Source of the DNA: Rhabdornis inornatus
Taxonomy: Eukaryota; Chordata; Aves; Passeriformes; Rhabdornithidae
Direction of reading: 5' to 3'
Assembly (NCBI GenBank): GCA_013397075.1
Contig: VWZS01002957.1
Location: 310,968 to 374,967 of the forward strand
Length of the DNA stretch: 64,000 bases
The notes under the pieces were generated by a model. That model did no database searches and was not told where the DNA came from. It saw only the letters and a list, made by a program, of their open reading frames with translations. A program made the position numbers and the translations under genes. This document shows, one piece after another, positions 39,358 to 51,400 of this stretch (position 1 is its first letter; each line of letters opens with the position of its first letter).

Positions 39358-39390
39358 TGCCAGCACAAGAAGGAGTCTCATGTGCTGCCT

Positions 39391-39491
39391 CTACCGAGAG
39401 GCGTAACCCGTGCTCCAGAGCGTGGCTGAGGGGCTCGTCTGCCTGCTGGAGGCCTGGGAGCTGAAGGAATGTGCAGGTGACACAAGGGAAC
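39391..39491 (-). CDS. NUP210: NUP210 terminal coding exon and TAG stop, residues 1137-1169
   Basis: The coding part is 101 nt with acceptor TTCCAG. It encodes SLVSPAHSFSSQASSRQTSP followed by SATLWSTGYASR and TAG at 39393-39391. The last residues align with human SGLWSPAYASH, which identifies the gene as NUP210. The human Ser-Pro after Trp is Ser-Thr here. Confidence 0.94.
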
Positions 39492-42400
39492 CTGGAACAT
39501 GGCAAGGAGAAAACAACCATCAGGGAATGGTGGGAGAGGGAACAAAGCGGTAACTGCTCTGGATCATCTGCTGAGCACTGGCAGAGAGTCTGATCATCCA
39601 TTCCAACTGAAATCATCCCTTTAGCTTAGTGCCTCTTGAAAAGGTATCCTGCAAGTATCACAACTTTGTGGGTCTTCCTGTTCACGACTTTTCAAGTCTG
39701 AGGGGGGCACAATACATTTCCCCTCAGCAAGTGGTGTTCACTTGAATTTGCCTCACTTTATCTGAAGCATCAGGCACTTGTGTTTACAACCAGACCTGCA
39801 GCTTACTGTAACTTAAACACATCTGTAAGAATGTGAAATGTTTTTTGTTGCCACTCTTGATTACAGACCTTCCTACATTCAACTCCAGTGCAATAACCAG
39901 ACTCATCAATTAATTCACTTCTGACGGGGTGACAGCTGCTTACTGTTAGGGGTGTGCTGAAGACTCGTCCTTGGGTGGAATACTGGCTGATTGTGCTGTT
40001 CATTCGGTGAGAAAAATGCATGGTAGGCTGCAAGACAGTTGAAAAACAAACCAAAATAATTGCCCATGGCAATCACTCCTTTTTATCTTACAGCTAACAC
40101 ATTGCAAGAAGCTACAGAAAAAAAAATACTTGTTCAATCTTTCCTTCTCTTACCTATGATCATAACAGCTGTCCCTGCTAAGAGTGCAAAAAGCGTGAAG
40201 ATCATCACCTGGTAAGACTCAACAAACTGCTGGAAGAGACTGGCTTCATCTGCAGAATTGATTAAGAGGAGGCAATATTGAGTTAAGAAGTCTCCAATCT
40301 GCTTTAAGAGTCAACCTCATAAACATCAGAGAAGCTAAAAGTTTCTTCTGGCATATGGAGTGCAGAGCAGAACTTACATCTCATGGGTGCAGTGGTTCTG
40401 TCAGCCAGGTAGATCACTGTGACTGGGATGGTGATGGACTGGTCTGTCATGGGACTGGAGACAGTCAGAGAGGTGGACAGGGAGCCCTGGCTGGGAACTC
40501 TGGGATCAGCCAGGCTCACAGTGTACACCACGTAGCTGGGCAGCCCGTAGGACTTCTCCTTCTCCTGCACCTTCACTGCTGAGGACTCACATGTCACCTG
40601 CACAGGGAACATCCAACCTGACACAGACTGCTGGGCACAGCACAGCACACCTCCATCTTCCAGGCCAGCTGCCAGCAATGATTCCACAGAAACACAGAGC
40701 AATTCACTTTACAGTGACACCTACAGCATTTCTCCCTGCCTATTGCCAAGGGTGCCCCCTTTCACCTGCCCTTTCCACAGGTCTGGGCTAACCACACATA
40801 GCCAAAATCCACAGACCCTTACTGGGCTGTGTGAGCTATGGGCAGTCAGTCACACACAGATTTGGGCAAGAGTCCCCCAGCCACAGGGGTCAGGTAGGTT
40901 TCTGCTTCCTGACCCATGAGCTGCTTCACACATGCCAGGCTGCATGCCCAGGTGAGCCTGACACACCTGTAATACCCCAAAACCCCAGGGCCAGGCTGCA
41001 CACCCAGGTGAGCCTGACACACCTGTAATACCCCAAAACCCCAGGGCCAGGCTGCACAGGCCCCTGAGCAACCCAGTGAGTGAGTGCTGTCCCATGTCCA
41101 TGTACTGGAACATGATGAGCTTCAGGGTCCCTGCCAGCCCAAACCATTCTGGGATCCTGTGGAAAGTGAAAACTGAGGAAGAACACATTCCAAGATGAGC
41201 ATGTCCAAACTGTCTCAGGAACAAATCTTGACACGGTAAAGATGCCAGGGAATGCCTTGCCTTAGAAAGCTGCATGTGACAGCTCAAAATGCTTTCAGCT
41301 GTGCTGAGATCCTACCTGGCAACGCACTCACCTCCAGGCTATCCAGGATTTCAGTGGCCCCGAAGATTTTCAGGACAGAGCTCACGTCCTGGTTGCTGAG
41401 CAGCATCTCAGCCTGGTCAGCGTAGAACCAGCGGCTGAAGGGCACCTCTGTGCCCAGCTGCTCCCCGGGCACGGCGCTGCCCCGCACCGCCGCCGTCACC
41501 CGCAGCGTGGCTTTGCTCCTGCTCAGGGGCTTCAGCTGCTTGTCAGTCAGGCTGTGCATCCTGATGGAGCACGTGTAGTGTCCTGCAGGAACGAGACAGC
41601 TCGGGCTGGTAACTGCTCACCTTTCAGGGCTTTTCTCCATGCAGCGAGACTGCTGGGACATCTTCAGAGAAAAGCTCAAAAAGGTGCTAAAGCTCAAGCA
41701 GCAGCTGTGAGGAGCTGATGATGAGGAGTGCATAGATGGATTGGGACAGTGTGTCTGTTGAGACAAACATCACAATCCCAGCACTACAACAACGGAATAA
41801 TTCCTTGTCCCAAACTGAACATCATGAAAAAACCACTATGCTGGGTAAATTCCAGTCACATTTTATTTTAAAATGCCGCTGAGACTCAGCTGCACTTTGA
41901 ACATAACATTTATGCTAATACTGAAAGGCTTTACTGAAAACAAGATAGAACATCCTCTTTCATATTCTTTTCAACTAGTGTTAAAATTTTAGGCAGCTAT
42001 GATCACCATCATCAAGTCTGGGAAGATGCAGTTTATTTATAGAAGTTCCTTTAAAAGTTATACCATATTTCTAGTCTCATATGGGACCAATTAGTCTGTT
42101 AGTAGCAGTAAAGCTAGTAAAAACTTCCCAGACAATGGAAGATAAAAAGCATGAAGCAACAAGGAGAACTTGCCAGGTGCATGTTTTCCACTAGCTAAGT
42201 AAGAGAGGCATATGCAGGGTGCAGAGATGAATCTAACAGATAATTAATGCTCTTTACCTACAGTAAAGTGGTTTGGTTATGTTCTAAATCACGTTATACT
42301 TCCAGCGAATTAAGACATTTTGTAGACTTGACAATTTTATTTCCACCTCCATAGTGTCTGGCAATTTCCCCCTTTTTAAGACCCAGTTCATGATGTTTTG

Positions 42401-45400
42401 GGGGTACATTCCTCTTTTGGAATACTTGTCACCTGATCGCTCCTTTGCTTCTTTGACTTACTACAAAAACTTGGAAAAACATGAAGTGGGCTGCCACTGA
42501 CTTCTGGCTTTCTCTGAAAACCAACACAGGATTTTGTCACAGGCAGAAAAACCCACTGAAACAAGAAGTGTCCATGTGAACGACTCACTGAGGCCTGAGG
42601 TCCTACACAGCAAAGCCCAGAGGCTTCAGAAGGAAAGAGAGGAGGTTTAAATTGGATTTTGGGAAGGAATTCCTCCCTGGGAGGGTGGGCAGGCCTTGGC
42701 ACAGGGTGCCCAGAGCAGCTGATCCCTGGCAGCACCCAAGGCCAGGTTGGACAGGGCTTGGAGCAGCCTGGGACAGTGGAAGGTGTCCCTGCCATGGAAG
42801 GGGTGGCACTGGATGGGCTGTAAGGTGCCTCCAACCCAACCCATGATGCTTGGACTCTGTGCAATCTGCTGGACCAAAGAGTTTTTGTTTGTCTGCAGCA
42901 TGGCATCTTCTCACATCTTACCTGAAACTGCATCAAATCCAGGTTCTGCCACAAAAATATCCTGTGCTGGGAAGTCAAAGGCATCACTGTTGAAATCGAG
43001 ATGGCAGCTGATAATGGACTGGGGTTGTAACTCAGCAATGGCTTCAGTCTGAGCAGGTGAACACTCCCCTAGGGGGAAGGAAAAAAATCCTCTCTAATTA
43101 ATTACAAAATAAAATTGTAACTAATTAAGTTGAACTAATTAAAAGCAAAATCATGGCTTGTAGTATTGGGTTATTCTATCACCTTCTGAAATTGTTTCAC
43201 AAGGTCATGAAGATCTTGACATACTTGGAAATCACAGAGAGCTGTCCTTGCTCAGGTCTAATCCCAAAGAGACAGCAATGAAAATTTTATATGTTGTGGG
43301 GTTTTCTTGACAGGAATAATTTATTTACAGGAAAGAATAAGCTGGAGAGAATTTTCTGCTCAGATGTCTCTTGAATAACTGACATAATCTTGGGAGCCTC
43401 CAAGATTAGTACCTGGCAAGATGATTTTTTGGTAGGCTAATAATTGAGATATGGCAAAATAAAATACTATTGGAAGAAGGGCTAATTGTTAAGCTAGAAG
43501 CTAAAGGGATCTGTAATCACACAAAATACAGTTTATAAATATTAAATAGATGCTTAATCTTTATATTGATTCTAACTGGTGATAGGTTCTGTAAAAGATT
43601 TAAGGATGGGAACTAAGTAAGAAAATATAACAACTCCAAGAAGGCAATTGCAATTAAATATATAAGCAATTAGCTGATTGCCCATTAACTGGTGTTTATA
43701 CAATCAAAAATGGCACTTCTATTGAAATCTACTGATTTTACTAGTTGTGAAATACTAATAGTGCCCCAGAACACCTTCCAAATTCTGTGCCATGGCTCCT
43801 AGAGCTCCTGGGACTCTAGAAAGGCATTTGAGGTTCCTGGGGATCTTGTTACCCTTAAACAACAAACAAAAACCCCATAACACAAACCAAAGCATCATGA
43901 ATCCATAAACACACAATAAACTATATGCAAAAATCTTTTAAATCATACCTTTCAAATTTTTGTTTGTTTCCCCAATTGAAACTATGACTTTTGAGGCTGC
44001 CACTCCCTGCAAGCTTGTCTGCATGCCACTGACATGCATTGCTGTGGTCCTCTGAGGTGCACTAATCACAATCTGAAAAAAGGATGAAGCACCTTGTTAC
44101 CAAAAACTCTTTCAACAAATAAAAATTAAGGCAAAACCCGACTGGACTGGTTGTAAAAGATGCCACGAGGTGATGTTTTTCTTTAAAATCCCACATTTTT
44201 ATAATATTAGAAACTGCCTTTCCAAGCAATTTAAGCTAGCAAAAACATTTTGTCTTCCTACCCAACCCCCAAAAGCTAATATGCATAAAGCTCCATGTCT
44301 AAATTTAATTTAAAAAGAATGTCTAGTGCTTATGCTGGCTGATACAGTGAATTGTGTCAACAGTACGATTGCATTGCAGATAAACAAAACAATTTAATTG
44401 AGTACTTCTGATCAGTGATGCATGGCACAACACTTGAGCAAGTTCTTGCTGGCAGCTCATCCTGCAGTGAAGCTTCATTCATACAGCAGCCATACTCAAA
44501 AACTGGTTAGCTCATGGAAACAATTTAGCCAAAAAAGGAATCCAAATGTACACTATGAGAACAGTAGAGGTGAAAAATCAAAATTGTTATGCCGCATTTT
44601 CCTCCTAAGCACCAATGTTTAAAAAAAACATGATGTTTTTGGACATATACCAAACACTTCCCAACCATCTGCATTTCTAGAAGAACATTTCTAAATATTT
44701 ATAACAATAAAAAAAATTCCATAGAAAAGTTTGGTGAGGGTCCACCCCAAACAAACCAACCTCAGCAGGAATGGAACAGGGCCTCACCTCTCTGTAGGTT
44801 TTCAGTAACCCAGGGATCTCATAGTAGACAGTGACCACCCCAGAATCCCTTGCCAGGGACACGCCAGTCTTGGAGTCCACGAGAAGAAGAGCACTTGAGG
44901 AGGAGCTCCACACACCTGGCAGGCCTGGAAAGCACCACAGGGGCACTGCTCAACACCAACTGCAGCATTTCCTGGGCACTCTGGCGCCTGTGAGTGCCAC
45001 TGCCAGGCAGGGCACACACTCCCTGTGCCCAGGAACCACTCTGGTGCCTGTGAGTGCCACTGCCTGGCAGTTATCCTGACACAAGCCCATTAATACCAGC
45101 AGTCACACACAATAGTGCAGGCAGTCCCGACTCTGCAGCAGTCCCACAGAAACAGCCCTTCCCAGCTAATGGAATAGTAATGTCTGAAGAGTGATGCTCA
45201 GGAATTCAATACAAGAGACATATTGCATGGTGCAATTAAAATTGAAGGAGTTGATCTAACCTATTTGTAAAATTAACAAGAACAGTGACATTTGATTCTG
45301 AACAAACATGATCAATTATGCATTTAGTTTTGCTGAGAGTGAGCCAGAGCCATGCTGGTGTCCCAGGGAACAGCTGCTACACCACACAGCTGGAGGCCCT

Positions 45401-48400
45401 GACCTTCCTGGGCTGTCAGCGAGGTCCTGAGGCACAGGACATCCCCCACCACCACGTCTGAGAGCTCTGGGAAGATGGCATGTTGGACAGGCAGTGGGAT
45501 GTAGTCTGCAGTGCCACTGTGCTCTGCATCCCACACCCTGAGCAGGGTCAGCCCCACGTTCACAGTCCTGACCACAAAGGTGTTGTTGGCGGCTCCCTTG
45601 GCGATCTGCACAAAGTCATCCCTGCACACAAACAGAAGGCAGGCTTGGTAAGGGCATTATCTCTCCAACAGGAGAGGCATCAAACTCTTCAGGTGGCTGG
45701 CTGCTTGTTTTCAGCAACAGTCATCTGATGAAATCCGCAAAGTAAGGGAATTATAAAAATTATTTAGGTGCCACTGAGGCAAATTTCAGTTCTCAGTTCA
45801 CCACTATGCTGAGGAAAGACCGAGACTGTAATTATGCATGAAAACTACTTCTTAATTGTGAGAATTGTAGAACTTTAGAATGACACCATCTGACTCTTTT
45901 CCCTTTTCTCAAGGGAGTTAGGAAGCCAAGAAATCTGAACACCAATATGCAACTTCCCAGACATAACAATGCCATTGGATTGCCAGTTCTGGTATTTATC
46001 CAAATTCAGCAAGGTGCTCTGCAGAAAACAAGCCATGTTTCAGTAACAGCATTAAGTGGTATTTTATTGAAGACCACAGGAGGCTGCTTCACAACATTTA
46101 TTCTGTGAGACAGAGACCAAAAGGCCCTTTGAGGCATGTCCCTGCTGTGGGAAGGTTGCACAAGGCTGTCTGAGGAGACAGCCCCTGGTCCAGAACGTTC
46201 CCCACCTTCCCTAAGTGCTCAGTGAGTCAGTGGAACACAGCAGCACTGGCAGAGGCAGATGCTGATGGATCAGTTGTTTCTCTGGGCCCCTGCTGCGTGC
46301 AGGGGATGATTCAGAGTCACTGAGAGCAGAGCACATCTCCTGCAGGCCCTGCTGGGATCACGCTTATCTGGGCAGCTTCCCATGGCTAGGGAATATCGAT
46401 TGCTAACTGCAATTCTTTTTCCTGCCACTGCCTCTGAAGGCCACAGAGACAAAACCCTTGCTTTGCTAATCCCAGCCCAAGCTGATCTTCACTTGGTATC
46501 TTTGGAACAACCTTTGTTCTATGTGTGCCTGGCCTTTTTTTGCTCTCTGTAATTACCATCCTGACAGACACCCACCTGTTGGTGGCAAAGTTGAGCACAG
46601 CATTGTGTGAATGGAAAGTATCTCCAGAGTTTTCGTGGAAATGGACTGTAAACGTCAGTGTCACACCCAGGGGCAGGGCCAGCAGTGCCTCTTTGTTCTG
46701 GGTGAGCAGAATGGGCCTCATGGCAATCCTGAGGTAGGAGATGGGGCAGACCTGGAAAAACACCAGCAGTGAGAAGGAAAGTTAAATTGCTTTTTACAAT
46801 GCCCCTACAAAAATCATCTAAAGGAGTCCTCATTATGTAAATATGCAGAGCTGCCTTTATGAGCCATTTGCATTTAGCCATATGCCAGGACCAACATGTG
46901 AAGCTGTTGTTATCAGTACCTCCATTTCCCAGGCTGAAAGGGGCCTCTGACACTGCCTAGTGCAGCCCCCACTGAAGCTGGGGTGCCCAGGGCCAGCTGG
47001 CCAGGACCATGTGCAGCCAGCTCTGGGCCATCTCCTCAGATGGAGACTCCACAGCCTCCTGCAATCTGTATTCAACAGCCACCCCAGTGCTAAGTGCTGT
47101 CCTGTGTTCAGACACTGTGTTTCCTGTGTGCTCCCCTGGCCCTGTCACGGCTGACAAAAGCCTAGCTCTGCCTGCTTTGTACCCTCACAGCTGGTATTTC
47201 TTAGCCCTTTTTTTCTAGTACCACCGGGAACTGACACAAGCAATAACCATGTAGAAACATACATCACACACAGACTTCAGAGAACACATTAATATCCTAT
47301 CAATTCAAACTGTCAGGATTCCCTGGATATGCAAGAGAACAAGTGGCCCCTAGACCTCTCTCCTAGAACTCCTGAAATTAAAGGTGCAATTCACTGCCCA
47401 GGTATTAGAAGAGTAACTCAGGAGGTACGTGTGAGTAAGGGGATGGAATGGTCACTGCTGCCCAGCACCAGGTGAGAAATCCAAGCTGTTTCAGGCAGAG
47501 CTGGCAGTGACAAACCCTGAGGGGTCAGCAGGCTGAGCTCTGCTCCCTCAGTGCCCCTCCTCAGCCAAGACAGAGGTTGGGAACTGCCCCAAACTGCTCA
47601 GGAGAGTCTGCTCCACTAACCATATGTGCACACCCCCACATTTCTGCAGTAACACTCCAGTGAAGAAAGGTTTTCTGAAGACAAAGACTTGACAACCTAT
47701 TCTTTTGGCTTTTAAACAGTGTATTACTATTCTTGATTAACTTACCTAGGTTAAGGAGCAAAATTACCCAACAAAAATTACTGTATCTGCTCTTTTTGTT
47801 ACAGCTGTTGGAAAATAAAAAATGAATAGACAAAGGAAGCAAAAACCTTCAAATATACTGAGAAAACTATTTTAAAAGAAGGCCTCAAGCTTATCTTGTA
47901 GAAAAATCCCCTTATTTTCCTGACCTAAGAGGCTCAGCTAAAACACAAAACTCTTTTATCTGAAAACATACATGTCAGAACTTAAAAAGTAAAGGACAAA
48001 TTTGGCCTCAAGCAAAATACATTTTTTGTGAATCCAAAAAAGTGGCTATAGTATCAGTATATCCCACTGTCTGCTCCACAGGCTGGTTTCATCAGTTAAT
48101 ATCTCCATGCATACAGATCTCTGCCCAACAAGCTGTGGTTACAAACCAACAGAAACCCCATTTCCCTGACACATTATCAAGCTTGCTTTACATTAAAATC
48201 CCAGCAATTGTCCCACAAGGGACAACTGCTGAATTTAATACGGATGGAAACAGCCTTTTACTGTTAAAGCATCTCAGGTTTTGAAGTATTTTTTTTAATT
48301 CAAGAAAAAATTAAATAAAATACTGAGTGCAGCAGGTCCAGGCAAGTGCTGAGCTTGGTTCCACACTAAGCTCACTGTCACTCCTCCTTCCCCCACCCTC

Positions 48401-51400
48401 CCTGGTTTATGTAAGAGCCCTTCTTTGAGCCAAGTTCAAGGTCTAAGTGTGAAGTGATGCTGCTGCAGCACTTTGGTTCTTAATTGTGTACATTTGTAAA
48501 CAGACAACACAAGACCTTATGAAAGAAGGACAGAGTGAAGGAGAGAGCTTTGCCTTAGAATGACACAACAGATTCCAGCTCATCTCCAGCTCTGTCACAA
48601 GTTTTTTGACATGACTTTCAGCAAAATCCCTCAAGCTCTGTCAGCTCTTCAGCCATAAAATGAATTGTGTTACCTCATGAGGTTAAAAACATCATTCCAT
48701 ATTTCCATAAAGGCACTACAGTTGTAATAAGTACAGGAAAACAAATGAGCTGTACAAAGTGCTGAACTGAGATGGGCCCTACTGCAGAGAGCTTCATGTC
48801 ACCACCCTGAGTACAGGACACGCACTCACAGGGGGATCTGACTTCAGTCCCACTGCGTGCTGACTAAATGGCATTTGAGCCACCCCCAAACTCATCATAC
48901 ATCTTTCACTTGCCAAAGGGAAGAAACAAGGTCACGTGTAACAGAGCTGGAGAATTCACTGCCACCACCTCGCAGCAGGGGTGGCTTTAGTGACACTGGG
49001 CCCCCATTTCCTGTTTCATTCCCCACCCAGGAGGACAGATCCACACCCTGTCCTACAGGCAAAGCTGAACATCATGGGAAATACCAGAATTCAAATTAAA
49101 AAACATCCACCAAGTCACTTTGCAGAGATTACAGGAGTTAAACTTAGATGTACAATTGAGTGCTTTAAGTTATTTCTTTCTCCTTTAGCTGTGCAGAGGG
49201 GAGATGCTGACAGTAAAAAGGGACAGCAGAGGGGAAGCAGAGGGTATCTCAAGGCTCATGTTGCCAGATGCAGGATGTTCTTGGCTCAAGGATTTTTTGA
49301 GCAGGGATGATGGGCAAACTTTCCCTGGTGTCCCACGGCTCAAAGCTCAGAACTATTAATTCCTACAGTGCTCATTTTTCAGAAGTGAAGCTCAAGAAGT
49401 GCAGCCAACAATCCCTTTGCAGTAGTGAAGATATACTTGAGGGAACTGCAAAGGAAGAGAGCTGACAGTACCTTAACAGCAGCTATGATGGTCTGGTTGA
49501 TGCCAAACAACTCTTGGGAAATCACTTCAATCATCGATGATCCCATCACAGACCCAGAGACAAGGAATCCTCTCTCATCGATTGTCACAACAGGGACTTT
49601 GTCTGGTCCATCCAGGACACGGTAACTCAGGGAGGCCACTCGGTCCCTGAAGAAAAACGAAAAGTAGGGAACCCCTTAAATGTGTAGAACTGTATTTAGG
49701 GTCTCTTCCAACACAAACCATTCTGTGATTCCATGAAACTAAGGGTTCCCTCCCCCTAAAATGTAAATGTCTCTAAAGCTTTGCCCTCAGTGTGTGTGCT
49801 ACTGTCTCTATCTGCCCATTATTATGCTGGGAAAACTACATTTCAAGCCTGATATGAGTCTAAAATGTCAGTCTTTGAAAACAGATCATGTAAAAAGAAT
49901 TTCTCATTTGGAAATGACATTTTAATCTGAAAATTCAGCCATAACCTCTGTGAGAGAAATACATAGAATTATATTCCACAAAGCCTCAATCACCCATCAA
50001 AGCCTCTACAGGAAGCAGGATACTGCTTTAACTGGCTCAGCACCTTTTAAAAAAGGGATCTGAAAGCTCCCAATATTGAATGAATTTTCCAGCCAGAATC
50101 TCATACAAGATTTGACAAAGCCCAAGAGAACAGCTAAGATACCAGAAACCAGCAGATAAGTTGTGTATTAAACGGATGTACAGTGATACTGAGAGACTGA
50201 AACAGCTCCCTTGAACACAACTGCCCTGCAGTTCGGATAAAGGGGTGACAAAAGCCACAATACGGAAACTGAGCACTGACCTGTTGGTCCGAAGTTTAAT
50301 AAAGGAATTTGGTGACATTAAGATCTGCTCTGCTTCTGTCTCTGGAGTGACTAGATGAAGTTTTTCAAACACCTGGAAAGTAAGAGGCATTTTGGCCTAC
50401 TGTTGTGTGCAGACAGTAATTTACTTTATTTATTTAATCTTCAAAACAAACAAAATGAGACAGAACTGTAACTTCCTTTCTTCTCTTGTATAACATATAC
50501 GGTAACACAAGACAACTGAACATGAATATTTGAGAGTTGAGGAGAGCCAGTATCTTCTACAAAATATTCTGAAGAACATTTATTTCCAGGGCTATGGCTA
50601 AACTAGGAAGCAAAACGAAAACAGAAGATTTCTCAAGGGAAAAGGTGCGGGGAACCCCATAATCACCAGAGTTACTTCAGACTCCCCCTGCCCCCATGAG
50701 CCCATGAACTGAATGAACCCAAATGAGGAACATTATACAAACAGAAGTAAGGGCTCAAAGATAAATCAAAGCTGGAGCTACTCCTGCATTTCAAATTCCT
50801 GACTTCAAACACAGACTTCAGTCCAGTTCTGAAGGAGAGACTTAAACATGAACTGTGTACAAAATCATCCTACCTGAATTTGGATTTCATCAGACAGTTC
50901 TCCTGCCATGTTGTAGAACTGGTTGGCTGCAGCATCAAGGACCTTCACTACAACTTTCAGGCCTGTCCTTCCCTTTACTCTGCCATGAACATCCACTGCA
51001 AAGTTGTAGTTTGCAGGAAGCTGAAAAGCAGCCTTGCACAGGAGAAAGGGATTAAAGTTGGACTCACGGAAAGCCCAGACGTTGGCACAGAGGTGCTGAC
51101 AACTGATCCTGGATTTTGAGGCAGTGGAGGCAGCACTATTCCCTGATTGCCCTGATGTGGCCATTGCCTTTTCCCCAGCTGCACACACATGCACTACACA
51201 CACACACACAGAGACTTCACCTCACTGTGCCTTGTCCTGATGTCCAGAGTGTCCCTCTTGGTGACAGACCAGTGGAACGTTAACCCTGGCACAGCACTGC
51301 CAAAGGAGAAAGGAGTCTGAGTGCTGGTGATGCCCATGACATAAACTGGCATCTGGAAAGAGAGAAACCAGCGTGCTTAGGTCATGCCAGCATGCAAACC

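Larger units (their letters stand above)
38110..39390 (-). other. NUP210: Probable NUP210 3' UTR
   Basis: This is the minus-strand sequence after the stop. It is AT-rich, without repeats I recognise except for the duplicated segment at its far end. A proximal AATAAA lies 33 nt after the stop and a distal one lies near 38.13 kb, so both short and long transcripts are possible. The true 3' end cannot be read from sequence alone. Confidence 0.45.

Noticed and set aside
39353..40072. ORFs covering the last NUP210 exons in other frames
   Set aside because: The spliced frame gives the conserved AYH start and the WSTGYASR end. The other readings are shadows.
42388..43038. 216-codon minus-strand ORF
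   Set aside because: It is a composite of intron, a CR1 fragment and an off-frame reading of the NUP210 exon at 42922-43068.
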